Positions 33,991 to 45,643 are shown, counted from the first letter of the stretch. The stretch is 64,000 nt of DNA from Fomitopsis serialis (GCF_022376445.1 NW_025954972.1:522811-586810); one strand, 5' to 3'. The notes: a model not told the origin generated them from the sequence alone. Program-made: numbers and translations.

Positions 33991-36049
33991 ATGGTGTGTA
34001 ATTATTTTCCTCAGCTGCTAGTGAACATGCTCACGGCTTTGTAAGGTTTTTGTTGGCGAGAAGAAGTATGCATGGTGCGTATATCGGAGACACCCCGTGC
34101 ACAAGTCAATCTAACCTTCTCCGCGACTCAGTGAGAGCTGCATCAAAGGTCACCGGTCCTCCACGTGCCAGCACATCGATCGCCCGCTCTACGAGATTAA
34201 GAAAAAGGGCCGCCCGGCCACGCAATGCGAGCACTGTAGGGAGCTCCGCAAAACCAAACAAGTCCATGTCAAGTGCATGTGCGCGTCCAAGGATAGCCTG
34301 AACGACTCCGTTGTGCATAACCCTGCTTCGGGTCCCTCGACCGTGAGAGAAGGTGACTTTCTGCGACTCATCTGGTGCCAGGCCACGCGAGACTGACTTT
34401 CAAGGCCTGTCGTCTTGCGTTTGGGCCAGGTAACTCCAAGATCTCGGCGAGCGCCGCGTTTCCCAGCGGGCTGCCGCCCGAAGTGCTGGGAGCGTCGGTC
34501 GCGTTGCACTCCGCAATCTCGGACGGCTCAGACTCCGAGAACAGTACGTGTCGTTGGTGTACCACTTGCCACATGTAACATATGTCTTGCAGGTCATGTT
34601 TCCCCTGCCCTGAGTGAATGCGATCACAGCGGAAAATGTGATTGCGCTACTACTCGTGGGCTGCGTCACAAGGGGAAAGCCCCGGTTCGTCCTCGTCGAG
34701 GAAGCACTGCGCAGGTCACATCTCCGCATGGCTCCAGGGAGCCACCTATCGCTGGGCCTGCTGGGATTGTTGCTTCTGCTCATGGTCCAGGACACCGCCC
34801 GGTATTACCTCGACCGCCCCCACCAGAGCGTGAGGCCTCCCTCCACCCGTCTGCTATTGCCACTTCCCATGTTTCTCGCTCACGACGCCAATCTCATGGC
34901 CAGCCGTATAGCCCGTACGAAATGGCATACGAGCAGGCGCGCGGAGGCGACGAATATGACAGCAGGAGAGCGAACACGGTTCTTCCAGACAGCGGCTCTG
35001 CCACGTCCCTCCAGGATTTCCAGTCATGGACGAACTCTCTCGCTACGTCCTCCACAAGCGCATTCTTCTCGGCGAACGATTCTCTGTGTGGCTGTGGCCC
35101 TACCTGCGCGTGCCCTGGATGCATCGAACACCGCGGTCCAGACGTTCTCCTAGGCGCGCCTTGCACCGATCCGAACACGTGCATCGCCTGCCTCGAGTAT
35201 GGTATGCTAGGGATGCCGGTTCCAAGCCCGCCAGACGTTCCGGCGTACGAAGCAGCCCAGGCGCAGAACGTGGACGAGTGGCTGCGCCAGATGGCGGACA
35301 CCGAGCCTCCAATGCAGCCCCAGTCGTCAATACCAGCGCAGCTCTCATCGTCGTTCACTCAGTCGTCCGTACCCCCTTCCCGCACACAAAACAATAGTCG
35401 GACGTCACCTCAGCAGGTCCCCTCGCCTTCCGGCGCCGCCGGCCTCCCTGGAAGCCACGAGGCCGATATGCCATACGATCCCGCCCTCCTTCGGACTTAC
35501 GCGCTTTGGAACGATCTCCGTGATGCGCGGACACGCTCTCGGCCTGCGCAGGGCGAATGGGACGAACAGGACGAGCTCGGTCACACCCAGCAGGTAACAG
35601 ACGCGGACAGTTACAGCGGCCGATGCCAGTGTCCCGCGGGGATGTGTGCGTGTCCGGTAGAGTGCTGTAGGGGTGGCAGAATCACGTTCGCGCTGAGCGC
35701 TGAGCGCAACGCGAGCTGCTGTCGCCCGTCATCGACATCGTCTTCTTCCCCGCCGGCGCTCAGGCAGAACCCCCGACAGACCGTGGGTACAAACGTACAG
35801 CAGCCTGAACCGATCACGGAGGCTTGGGCGATGCAAGGCACCAGCGGGACAGCGGGAGAAGGCGGCGTCGTTGACTGGGGCGCACTGGACGTACCCCGGG
35901 TCACGCTCAGCCGCGCGTCCTCGCACTGGTCGCAGTCGTCCGCGGGCCATTCGCCCTCGTCGTCGTCGTCCCTTGGGTCTGCGCTTGTGGTGCCGAGTCC
36001 TCCGGGTACGTCGGGGAGCGGGCGCTCGTCGTGCTGCTCGAACCGGTAG
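33991..36049 (+). CDS. copper-fist transcription factor (Ace1/Mac1/Cuf1-like)
   Basis: Five exons (33991-33993, 34046-34074, 34132-34352, 34430-34543, 34593-36049) give about 607 residues; the first exon is only the ATG. The N-terminus is the copper-fist DNA-binding domain: VFVGEKKYACESCIKGHRSS, TCQH and the minor-groove KKGRPATQC, with the zinc ligands C-x2-C-x8-C-x-H in place. The long tail is Ser/Pro-rich and carries two cysteine clusters: CGCGPTCACPGCIEH, and CQCPAGMCACPVECC, close to the C-x-C-x4-C-x-C repeats that bind Cu(I) in Mac1 and Cuf1. The protein should therefore sense copper and control copper uptake or detoxification genes in the nucleus. No copper transporter gene is in the window; the ZIP gene is 23 kb away. 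Confidence 0.92.
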
Positions 36050-36445
36050 ACTTAGACGTGACTGTATGATATGCTGATATACTATTGGATAAGGTTGGAA
36101 AGTGGAACTGGGAAGCAGCATACGAGGAGGTTGACAAATCCGGCGGATCCCGGCCGGAGGGCAGGCTACTTGGACGATGCTGACCATCTATTAGTCAACA
36201 AGTAGGAAGTTATGCGTACGGTTGTTTCCTACTTCGGGCTCGATGAACTCGACAACACCGTTGTTCTTGTGAAGTTCTGACTTAATGAATGCCTTCGTTC
36301 TGACGCAAAATGAGCATGAAACGCGCTACCGCCAGCTCTTTCGCAAGCGTCTACTTTACAAGCTTTACGTCGCCGAAACATCTTTCGAAAGTACTTCTCT
36401 AGTTAAGCACCCCCTCCGTCTATTCCTCCGAAAATGCACTCGAAT
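36050..36445. other. convergent 3' intergenic interval
   Basis: Region between the ends of the copper-fist and second alcohol dehydrogenase genes. No gene seen. Confidence 0.5.
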
Positions 36446-37715
36446 CTACGTGGGTACAGGAAGAATGTCCTGCGTCAACACGTATCGGTACTTGACGTCG
36501 CCCTTCTTCACGGCTTCAAGCGCTGCCTTCACCTGGCTCATCGGCAACTCCTGCACCCAAGGCTTGATCCCCTTCTCCGCGGCCAGCTTCAACATGGCAT
36601 AGCAGTCAGTCTTCGAGCCGAGGTGCGACCCGCCCATGAAACCGCCGTTCGTCTGCAGGTCGAACGCATGCATGGGCGGCAGCGGGTTGTCGGCGTCGGG
36701 GAGGCCGACGTTCACGAACTTGCCGTGCACGCGGAGCATGGAGAGGTAGGTGCGCAATGGCCGGTCGGGGCGGAAGACGTCGATGGTCGAGATGAAGATG
36801 TCGAGCTTGCCGGCGTACGGCTTTTGGAAACCCTGTGAGGATACAAGGCGGTGAGTGACTTGAACGCGAGATGCGGAACCTGACGGTGGGTAGTTACCTC
36901 GTCGTGCGTGTCGACGATATGGTCTGCGCCCATCTTCCGCGCGTCGTCGGCCTTGCTCGGGCTGTGCGTGAAGACATAGACCTCCGCACCCAATGCCTTC
37001 GCGAACATGATGGCGTAGTGCCCGAGACCGCCGATACCCATGACGCCGACCTTCTTCCCTGGGCCAGCTCCGTGTCGGTACAAGGGTGCGAAGACAGTCA
37101 GACCGGCACAGAACATCGACGCAGCGTCCTTCAGCTCGATCTCGTCTGGGATCTTGAACACGAACTGCTGGTGTGCGCGAATGCCTGTCGAGTAGCCGCC
37201 CTGGGTGTTCACCCCGTCTGGGTATACGTCGTTCTATGAAGCGTCGGAACGTTAACCGGATACTGTCTGCGAGACTATACGGGACTCACGTAGGTGTGCA
37301 CCGTTCCATCCATGCAGTAGTTCTCGTTGTCTTCCGCGCAGAACGCGCACTTCCCGCAGCTAGCGACTTGTGCGCCGACGCCGACACGGTCGCCCGGCTT
37401 AAACTCACTGACCTGGGCACCGACGCGTGTCACGATACCGACGATTTCGTGACCGACAATCAGGGGTAGTTTGATCTTCCCCCATCCCTGCGTGAGCATA
37501 TGGATATCGGACCCACAGACTCCGCAGTGCGTGATCGCGACCTCGACATCGTCCTCTCGGAATGTCTTGGGAGTGAACGAGACCAAGTCGAGCGTGCTCC
37601 ATGCGGAGGGATCTGGAGTAGCGCGCGAAAGGCGAACGAGGGTTCAGCGCTTAAACGGACGATGGTGTATGTGGCTTCGCTGACCAGTGAGGGCGTAACC
37701 CTTAAATTCTGCCAT
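36446..37715 (-). CDS. zinc-type alcohol dehydrogenase, cinnamyl-alcohol-dehydrogenase/ADH6 type
   Basis: Four exons (37715-37685, 37612-37290, 37233-36898, 36832-36446) give 358 residues, the normal length. Catalytic zinc motif THCGVCGSDIHML with VGHEIVGIV, structural zinc CGKCAFCAEDNENYC, the conserved GGYSTGIRAH, the nucleotide-binding VGVMGIGGLGHYAIMFAK, and the basic-charge context after it (THSPSKADDARK) point to the NADP-dependent cinnamyl alcohol dehydrogenase branch. Such enzymes reduce aromatic aldehydes, including those released from lignin, which would suit a wood-decay fungus (inference). The first exon codes only for MAEFKGYALT; its intron donor is GTCAGC. It is clearly a different subgroup from the alcohol dehydrogenase at 30257-31579. 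Confidence 0.94.
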
Positions 37716-39307
37716 GGTGAACGAGGAGGGCGGGGGATGTCAGTATCAGAAGCACGAGGGATGCCGACCTCAGTGCGCAGCATGTTGCTCTTATACCGTC
37801 GTCGCGAGAGGATCGTGCGGCCGGATAAGTTCGGGGATCGGCCAGCAAGGATGTGGGCGGGCGCATGGATGATAGTGGACCCGATGGTCGATATCCGGCA
37901 TGGAAGGGCGAAGCCAGCGCGGAATAACTGATTTGGCCACACGCCCAGCATGGTATCTCGCATACTGCTGTCAGTCTGCGAGGATACGTATGTTCAAGTT
38001 GCGGACTGCTCTGAACTTCGTCTGGTGAAACATCAACGGTCAAATTGTGCAATGTTATATGGAACAGACCACAAACTGCAGTTGTGCACCACTACCAAAC
38101 TGGAATGACTAAGTTAGGAGAAGCGCGCTGCGGGAATATTTGGGGCTCGCTGCAACTGATAAAAGTGCAGCCGATGACGGTCATTACTCATGGTCAATGT
38201 CGATTACTTGACAGCACAGCCACAACGGACTTTGCGATCGATCGATCGCTGCAAGTGATCCGCGCAAATGCATCCCGACTGGGCCCGCGCCTGTCCTGGA
38301 CACTCCGTTGTCAGTCCGGTTCAACGTTCAGGGCTTGCAGTAGCATATGCATGACGCGATAAGAACTCCTATTGGTATAAATGAAGATCATGAGCGTACA
38401 CGCCCACGGGGCACTCATTGCTCCGAGAAAGTACGACACGATGACTGGAAGTGCATGACACAACGGTGTATTTTCCTCCGTCAGTCGCGGGGGAGCCTCT
38501 GGGAGCCTGCCTCTGGCCTGCCTCGTGTTGGCTAGAATCTCGGATTGATAACCATGCGTCTGGCGTGTGAAAAGGGATGAACCGTCGAGTAGTAGCCTGG
38601 ATTCGGCTGCGTCATAAACGGCAACTGGTGTGAATTCAAACGAAAATCAGGATATGTATGAGTGAGCCCGACGTACGAGCATGTTGAAATGCATAACATG
38701 CTTTGGTGGTGATGGTGGCTATACAGACTAGACTGTGACCCTATGTTCTTTCGGAACAGAGTCCCAATAGATCCACTTTTTTTCCTATTTGAAGGCAACC
38801 CCATCAGCTTCCATACACCGCACCCGGAGGTTCTGAGTAACGGAGACGCGACTCAGGAATCATCATGCTATCCACCGGTGCACCAGGGCCGTCGATTCCC
38901 GTCCGCGAAGGTCCTGTCAGCTGCAAGGCTTGTCGAAAGGTATCACACGCCTTGAAAGGCCGGGACACTGCACTCAATATTTCACCAATGGTGGCAGTAG
39001 CAACATCATTGTGTTGTGCCCGTCTTCGGAGCCTTTTTTACTGTCGTTAGTCCTGGAAGAGACACTTTCCGAACCTTGACGAGGGTCAGCTTTCCCCGAA
39101 CGAGGTACGTATCTGGCCGGAAATACCGGCCCGGTTTAGATCTGATCTCGCGCTACCTCCTTATTCAAGCGCTCAAAGCTTCGACGTCGGATCTACATAG
39201 AATCGGATGTGGTCCTCCGGCTCGAATCAGTAAGAAATATGGCATACACAAATAGATCTCGGTCCGATTATATTTTTACATCTCAACTGTCCATACAATT
39301 ACATATT
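37716..39307. other. intergenic interval, no supported gene
   Basis: About 1.6 kb upstream of the second alcohol dehydrogenase and downstream of the leucine-rich-repeat gene. Short frames only. A small frame near 38865-38950 contains SCKACRK, reminiscent of the start of a Zn2Cys6 cluster, but the remaining cysteines are not found. A tandem ATCGATCGATCG word lies near 38238. Confidence 0.45.
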
Positions 39308-41506
39308 TCACTCAAAATCGTCGAACCCTGCACTAGGTCCTCCTGCGGTGAACTGCACGACATGGACGCCGGTGGTTGCAGCGGTGTCATCATCGACATC
39401 GAGTTCGCCCTTAGCCATGTACACCTGTGCCGCCCCCTCTTCTTCGCCCATGATCACGTCCGCAGGCTCGTCGTCATCCTGGTCTTGTACGGGAGCCAGG
39501 AAGTCCAAACAACCCTTCCAGCACCCTCGCCACCGCACAGGCACACCCGCGCCGTCGCACTCCGCCCTCACGTCCGTCCCCACGATCTCGCGCTCCCAGG
39601 TGAACCGCTCTTCCCCATGTTTGACGAATACCGGGATGCGCCCGTCCACCCAGTCCCCGTCCGGCGTGCGATGGACAGGCGAGGGACACACCCCGATGCT
39701 CGGAGGAGGCTCTTCCGCGTCATCCGCATCGGGAGTAAGAGGTGGACGCGTTGTGTCCGCGGACGGGTGCCGGGCTTTCTTGGACGGCGACGGCTGTGCG
39801 GCGGGCTTGGCGACAGTGGAGGGGAGGCATGCGCGGAGGGTAGCAACGAAGGTTGGAGGCAGGCTGCGGTCCGTTCCCGAGAAGGGTAGCGCATAGAACG
39901 TTTCCAGTACCGTCTCTGGGCGCCGCTCACCTCGCTTCTTCGAGCCGGCAACGGGCGAGAGCAGGAGGCGGAGGCAGAGCTCGGTGAGTGGCGGGATGGT
40001 GAAATGGACCGTGGTCGGCGACACGCACGCTCGGGTCGGTTCTGAGACAGGGCGTGTATGTGCCCGGCTTGGACGAACCGGCGGATGTACATTGTCCGGA
40101 TCCTCGTCGGGAGGAGGCGGCCGAATCCACCGGTTGTTCGTGACCTGGATATTCATCGGCTGCATGCTCAGTATCTCCGAAGGGAGCCAGCGAAGCCTGT
40201 TGAATGGGATGTACAGCTCGCGAAGGTTTGTAAGTTGAGCGATCTGAGACGGCAAGACGGATATGCAGTTCGACCCTGTCATAGAGATTACTCATGAGCA
40301 CAGGCAACATTAATACGAAGGAAGGACCGACGAAGAGCAAGAATGGTTAACCCAGTCAGTTGAAACAGCTCCAGGGGAAGCGACCTGATCCGATTGCCAG
40401 ACAGCCACAGCCTGAGCTCGCAGTTGTTCCCAGATGTAGAGACAGGAAGCATGGCAGATGTGGCTGTTTGCACAAGCGCGGTACTGTCGGCCTTCTGCAA
40501 CAGCTTTCGGGATACGTCAGCATCGAAGAACGGCGCGGCGCGAGAGGATGACGCGGGTAGTGTGACGGAGCGCGTGAAAGGCCGGTAGGTAGGAGCAGAG
40601 GTGATGGGAATAGTGTTGTGAGTAGAATGTGAGGAAGGTAGGACGACGAGACCCGCAAGGTCGGAAATGAATGACGGTATGTAGGTGAGAGGTTTGTTCG
40701 TTAGGGACGCGTTGCTTGGAGATTTCCGGTTAGCTCGCAGCAGACAATGAACGCAGGCGGAAGCGCGAGAAGACAACGCACTGCAGGTCTATCTCCCCAT
40801 TGCCATTCTCTATCGCGCTCGCAATCTTTTCCTCCCAGATCTCCTCTTCAGTAGTCGCCAGCCGTGACGGGGGTAGCGCATCGAAGTCGTCCAAGTCGAT
40901 GTCGTCGTCGTCCCCAGCATTCTGACTGAACGAACGTTCATTGAAGACCACGCTACTTTCGGCTGTCTCAGTTGACAATACAGTTGATGTTGAGTATGCG
41001 CTCGTCGCAGATACAGAACGCGACAGAGGCTTCTTCTCCCGACGGGGCGGCTCCCACGTTGCGTGTGCGGAGGCAGCGTATGGATCCATCGGTGCTAAGG
41101 AAGATATAGACGCGTTCTTTCCGTGCTCACCGCGAGTACCACTTCCGCGATGCCTCTTCGTGTGATCTTGCGAGTGGCTCCGGTGCTGCGTGCGAGGAGG
41201 CGTCGGGTGAGGACGGTCGCGTGCGCCTTTGTCGCGCTCCGGGGACGCCTTAGTGGGGTCCCATCCCAGCAGCTTTACGCGACGTTCAGAATCGTATTGC
41301 CTTGGACGTCGTGTCCACTTGTTTGAGCCTGCATATGGATCCGATGGGCCTGGAAATCCGCGGAGTGGCGTCGTGATTGGGCTCATGCTAGGCGACGAGG
41401 GCGGAGAAGAGTCAACGGGTCCTAGTGCGGGCGACGATGGAGGTGATGGGGAAGGTGAGGAGCCTGAGCTCATTGCGAAAGGGTCGTCGAGGTCGATGTC
41501 GGACAT
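39308..41506 (-). CDS. leucine-rich-repeat protein with disordered N-terminus
   Basis: Three exons (41506-40782, 40714-40332, 40275-39308) give about 691 residues. The N-terminal 200 or so residues are Ser/Pro/Arg-rich (starting MSDIDLDDPFAMSSG). A short repeat domain follows: IDLHNASLTNKPLTYIP, then LWLSGNRIRSLPLELFQLTG, then LRSNCISVLPSQIAQLTNL and IPFNRLRWLPSEIL, each with the LxxLxLxxNxLxxLP pattern. The C-terminal half has VTNNRWIRPPPPDEDP and a conserved cysteine/tryptophan stretch (CWKGCLDF) and an acidic end. It is probably an intracellular adaptor; the partner is unknown. A copy of its first roughly 310 coding bases plus 5' flank is duplicated at 46511-46990. Confidence 0.85.
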
Positions 41507-42170
41507 GGTGGGTGTATGATACAGAGCAAGAGGGAGTCGGCCGCGCGAGTGGGAGTGACATAAAGGGCGCGCTAGTCGCCGTACGTAAAGCTTTAAAGGG
41601 CCGCGCGCACATGACCGCGTCCCATTGATCCAAGGCACGCTGAGCTTCCTGAGCTCAGTCTTGAGCAAATTAAATGCAAATTCGTGGAAAGGGGAAGTCA
41701 TTCAGGATGGAAGGGCTGGATATTTGAATGCTTCAGTGTTTCCAATGGTAAGTACGCAGCACTTCATGATTATTCCAGACCGTGACTCAGGACGAACAAT
41801 CGACCTCAGTAGTTAGATCAATGCTAGAACATAATCTCTGCGTCAAGTATTCTTCCCTACGTCTCCTTGGGACTCAGTACTCAGGCTAGTAGTAACTAAT
41901 CCCTCCTCCGTTCAATGTTATCTAGTATTCGAATCACACTGCAGCCTACGGCGTGTGGACTAGCCTGGCAAGCCAGCGCGAGACCAGCCTTATGAGCACC
42001 ATGACAACACCGTTTGAATGGCCTCTCGTTTTCGAACAGTCCGGGAGCCGGGTAGATCCTCACAATGCGCAGCAACTGGAGAAGGGCACTCAGGACATTC
42101 GTAAATCATCACGTTTGCAACAATGCAAGTACATGTCGCAATGCTACTCTTCCGTCCGGCACACCCCGTC
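41507..42170. other. intergenic interval holding the outer edge of module unit 1
   Basis: The leucine-rich-repeat promoter ends at about 41690, where its duplicated copy also ends. From about 41740 to 42170 the sequence matches the 3' flanks of the other b genes (for example 54790-54940 and 55315-55510), so it belongs to the repeated unit. No separate gene is seen. Confidence 0.6.
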
Positions 42171-43089
42171 CTAGCACTTCGCACCCGGTGCTGCCGTTGT
42201 CGCATCGGTGCTCGCTGGGTAGCACTGTGCGTTAGACACTGTTACGCAGATGTTGTTCCCAAAGGGCGACCTGACGGAGTAGGAACCGCTCGTCACCTTC
42301 CTCAACTTCTTTGACTTCCTCGACTTGCCTGTGCTGGTGTTGAGCGCAGCCATGATCGCATCCTTGCATACGGCGGCAACCTGGTCCCGCGTGTACTTGT
42401 GCGCAATGCTTGTCGCCTTTCCCTCCGCGTCGCTATCAATCCAATATGTCTTCTTCTTCAGAGGAGAGGATAGGGTCAGGCGGGAAAAGCATATGGGGCG
42501 AAGCAGCTCACCCCCTTGCCAGTGGAGTATGCCAATTGAGCGAGTCCCGTTGCTGCGTTGATCTTCATGTGCGCAGCAGTGCCCTTGTTATCAGCGTGGC
42601 CGAGCCAAGTGGACGTGAGATGCCGGCCGGACTCTGCCTTGTCGGGGCGGCCATCCAGGGTGTGCGCCTTGATTTGTGTCCATACCGCATCTGCTTTCGC
42701 AGCGACATTCCATTCCCGTGCAGCATGGATCTATGGTACATACATCAACATTAACGCGATTTGATCAGGGACAGTGCGGGGTCCTTACAGCGGTCGCCTT
42801 CTTGCATTGAGTTGCAGATGTCGCAAGCCTCCCAGCGTAGTCTTCCTTCGCTTCGCAGCTTTCCGTGTTGAGTGAGAACCCACAGAGGCTTGCATGGACT
42901 GCATTACCAAAATTGTGAATGACAGCCTTTGGGAAACCACGACAGAGATGACGTACCACAAGAGTCACAATCTGTCAGACCTGAGCAGGCTATCACATCG
43001 TTTCGCGAAGGTATGAGTGGGACGGCCTGCGCTAAGAAGACAGTACAAAGGAGAGTGACAGTGGGGAAAAGAGCAGTAGTAAGACGCAT
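42171..43089 (-). CDS. module b1: small secreted cysteine-rich protein of unknown family
   Basis: Four exons (43089-42957, 42898-42789, 42730-42512, 42455-42171) give about 248 residues. The N-terminus is a clear signal peptide (MRLTTALFPTVTLLCTVFLA, cleavage probably after AQA). The mature part has ten cysteines, in C-x5-C-x2-C, C-x8-C, QCKKA, VCKDA, ICVTV, QCYP and a C-terminal Cys, suggesting five disulfides. A conserved core follows: TLDGRPDKA, ADNKGT, YWIDSDAEGKAT and TSGSYSVRSPFG. I recognise no domain. It is divergent from a1 (44137, +) across about 1 kb. Four further copies in the window keep the exon lengths 133 (130 in b3) and 110, so the model is well supported. This copy has a longer Lys/Arg/Ser insert (STGKSRKSKKLRK). 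An extracellular effector, recognition or defence role is possible but unproven. Confidence 0.8.
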
Positions 43090-43251
43090 GGCGGATGTAC
43101 GGGACTGGTCGTTATGTTCGTGCAATAAGGAGTCCCTACGCTGGTAACTGGACGGTGAATGAGAAGGATGGCTAAGTAGTTGAATGTATGTTAGAGCAAG
43201 GCTGCACGCGTGAAAGAGGACCGGCCTGACTTTGAACAGAACTATGTCTTG

Positions 43252-43260
43252 CCTTTTGTA
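43252..43260 (-). promoter_or_regulatory. degenerate TATA box of b1 (TACAAAAGG)
   Basis: The same site in units 2, 3 and 4 reads TATAAAAGG within a longer conserved block (TGCCAGATATAAAAGGCA). Here T is changed to C, so this copy's core promoter may be weaker. It lies 163 bp before the b1 start. Confidence 0.55.
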
Positions 43261-43480
43261 TCTGGCAACCGTCAGCCTTGACACGCGAGCGTTGGTGGAC
43301 ACTCCTTGCGAGCGTTCGACCAAATGTGCCCGGTCAGCTCTCCAGGTGAGCGGTGGATTGTTACAAAGCGCCCGAACAGCGCCCTGGCAGATTATGTTAT
43401 AGTGGTTCGGAGGATCATCCAGCGTTGTACATGCAGCATGTTGGTCAAAATGTTACCACACACGGACAATGAGTATTCAC

Positions 43481-43922
43481 CTTGAGCGTCCAGAGGTTTG
43501 AACTTGTAAGCCTCGCTTTGGGGTATGCTCTGGGCCAGGTGCCCGAATACAAGGACGAGCATAGGGCATATCCAGTGAATGGACAGTCTGGATCATATTT
43601 TGCCCACCATGTCTACCCTGTCGACGAGTCGGCTGCTGTGCTGCAGCACTATAGCCCACGTTCATAACGTTCGCCGCATCCAGACGTTTCAAGAAGTCGA
43701 CAACTGGCGTCTTCGAGCCCGCGCCCACCAAAGCGTTCCGTATCATACCCAGGCGAACACGTACACTGTTGTAGTGCCACACCTTTTGACCCCGCGTTCG
43801 CCGCGTCCAAACGTCTCAGGAGGCGCCTCTTGATCCAGTGCTCACCGAAGCATCTTGTAACGGTATCCGAACACCCCGAAGAACTTCAGGAAGGCATCGG
43901 ACGGTGGGGCGGTCCCGATCAT
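43481..43922 (-). other. module c1: conserved coding-like segments between b1 and a1
   Basis: On the b strand, three segments recur in all units. Segment 1 here reads MIGTAPPSDAFLKFFGVFGY and ends in RYKMLR at a GT donor. Segment 2 reads RVRLGMIRNALVGAGSK then VVDFLKRLDAANV. Segment 3 reads PMLVLVFGHLAQSIPQSEAY, then KFKPLDAQ at a GTGAAT donor. Together they suggest a small spliced protein with one hydrophobic stretch. An internal near-duplication (ACGT-TGGA-GCGGCGAACG, twice) lies in the first intron region. I cannot fix a full gene model, and the family is unknown; it could also be the remnant of one. Confidence 0.45.
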
Positions 43923-44136
43923 GAGATCAGGAAAGGGGCTGTGCGACATGCACGGCTATTGTTTTCGTTCAAAGGAGGTCACAGCATCTCGAGGGCTCAA
44001 AAGTGTTACATCGCACCTCCTGCTACGATCTTCGACCTTGCCCGGCTTCCACAGAGAGTGAGACGCTACATTGAATAGCGTGTGATCAGCACACTGACGT
44101 GCGTTCTCTAGCCAAAAGTACCCACCATCCGCTTCA

Positions 44137-45399
44137 ATGTGTCCAGCCAACCCCCAGCCCCTGGCCCTCGACGACGACGTAGAGGCGTACTACGTCCACC
44201 AGTCCTATGTACTCACCTTCGGCAAAACCAGCGTCAATGTCTGGCGCGCGGAAGGACCACATGAGCGTCTCGAGCACGTAGCGCACCTCGCCCAGTTCGT
44301 ACAGCCTCCGCCGTATCACCTCGACCCCGTCTTCGACACCGACCGTGACCTCATCATCATCGCCGATCAGGCTGAGGAAAATATCCCACCCTCGCTCCTC
44401 GTGTTCAGCCTCGTCGATGGTCAGCTCATCCGCAGGCTCGAGTTGTACGGCACCTTGACCGAGGATTACCTGTGGTACGCTGACGGCAAGGTCGTTGTCG
44501 CCATAGAAGAGGAACTCACCACAGCCTTGCTCTGTGACGTCCTCGGCGACGGCGGGGTCCTCGGCCGGGCCACTCTCCCCTCACGTCTCAGGGCGCGCGA
44601 GGAGAAGCGGGTGAGCACGAACGGAGGCGTGCTGCTGCCCGTCCACGTCAGACCGAACGGCGATATCATCGCGACGTCGTCCGAATCATGGGGTGACAAG
44701 ATGGAGGTCCTGCGCTGGCGCGGGGCCGACGTTCCCAACTCACCGGAGCCAGACGCCAGCTTCACGCTCGAGGTCGGGGTCGAAGATGGCGATCAGATTT
44801 ACCCGACATGCAGTGCGCCCCTGGACGCGAACACCTTCTTGCTGGCCGTCTACGAGGCAGACGGTAACGTCCTCCCGGTGCAATCCGCCTGCCAGACGTC
44901 GATCTATGCTATCGACACGGAGACCATGACCATCCGGTGGCACGCTAAGCCCATCGAAGGCTGGGTGCACACCGTTAAATATGTTGCTGCTCTGGATGTT
45001 ATCGTCGCATTTGGACGGCACGACAACGGGGACGGCATAAAATCCGATAAGTTCGGATACGTCGTCGTCCTCGACCGTGCGACGGGCAGCCAGCGGCAGG
45101 CGGAAACGATCAACCACGGCGTGCAAGGCACTGCAGTAGAGTATTGCGGGCTCAGCGAGACCGGGGATAACCTCGCGGTCGTTGTTGTCTTCGCTGATGG
45201 GTCCGTATGCGCGGTCGACCTGAAGCGTTTCCTGGAGCATGGGTTCCCGAGAGAAGGCAAACGATTGGTGGTTTCGAGAATTCTGCCCGAGGGATCTGGC
45301 GTCAAGGAAGTAGCCATAGCTGGGCAGACAGTGATCATTTCCGTCGACGACGGCAGCGAGTCTCCGCGCAGCCTGTACTTTAGCCTCGAGTCACGGTAG
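44137..45399 (+). CDS. module a1: predicted beta-propeller (quinoprotein/WD-like) protein
   Basis: Single exon, 420 residues, no signal peptide or membrane helix, so probably cytosolic. Repeating hydrophobic beta-hairpin blocks look like propeller blades: YVLTFGKTSVNVWRA, PSLLVFSLVDGQLIRRLEL, DYLWYADGKVVVAIEEE, IYAIDTETMTIRWHAKP, YVVVLDRATGSQRQ and VVVFADGSVCAVDLKRF. The pattern (short strand, Asp/Gly turn, 'D-x-x-T' then W or R) fits quinoprotein-like or WD40-like folds without the canonical GH-WD dipeptides. The other three copies in the window are close over their whole length. It is divergent from b1. Function unknown; a scaffold or ligand-binding role is typical of the fold. Confidence 0.85.
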   Translation: MCPANPQPLALDDDVEAYYVHQSYVLTFGKTSVNVWRAEGPHERLEHVAHLAQFVQPPPYHLDPVFDTDRDLIIIADQAEENIPPSLLVFSLVDGQLIRRLELYGTLTEDYLWYADGKVVVAIEEELTTALLCDVLGDGGVLGRATLPSRLRAREEKRVSTNGGVLLPVHVRPNGDIIATSSESWGDKMEVLRWRGADVPNSPEPDASFTLEVGVEDGDQIYPTCSAPLDANTFLLAVYEADGNVLPVQSACQTSIYAIDTETMTIRWHAKPIEGWVHTVKYVAALDVIVAFGRHDNGDGIKSDKFGYVVVLDRATGSQRQAETINHGVQGTAVEYCGLSETGDNLAVVVVFADGSVCAVDLKRFLEHGFPREGKRLVVSRILPEGSGVKEVAIAGQTVIISVDDGSESPRSLYFSLESR

Positions 45400-45643
45400 A
45401 GTTTTGGTACAATGGTAGAGGTCAAGCTCAAGGCGCATAGCTCTCTGTCACGGTCACGGGATATGTGACATGGCGCGCTCCCGCCGGCAGCATCGTGATT
45501 CGTGACGGCGGTCCTCATCTCCATCATGACTGAATGCGCCCTGGTCAGTCTGACTCGACGCGATATGTCTCTGTCAAGAATGGGTTCCTCTCCGCCGCAT
45601 TCGCCCACACAAACACCCGGACAACGTAGCGAGGATCAAGACC

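Noticed and set aside
34614..35397. + strand frames of 179 and 123 codons
   Set aside because: Alternative frames inside the copper-fist exon; only the frame with the cysteine clusters and conserved splice joins is real.
38865..38960. SCKACRK, possible start of a Zn2Cys6 cluster
   Set aside because: The remaining four cysteines were not found in any frame or plausible next exon.
44740..45608. Minus-strand frames of 166 and 234 codons
   Set aside because: Antisense of a1; the same shadows appear opposite a2-a4 because the copies are similar, which is not independent evidence of coding.
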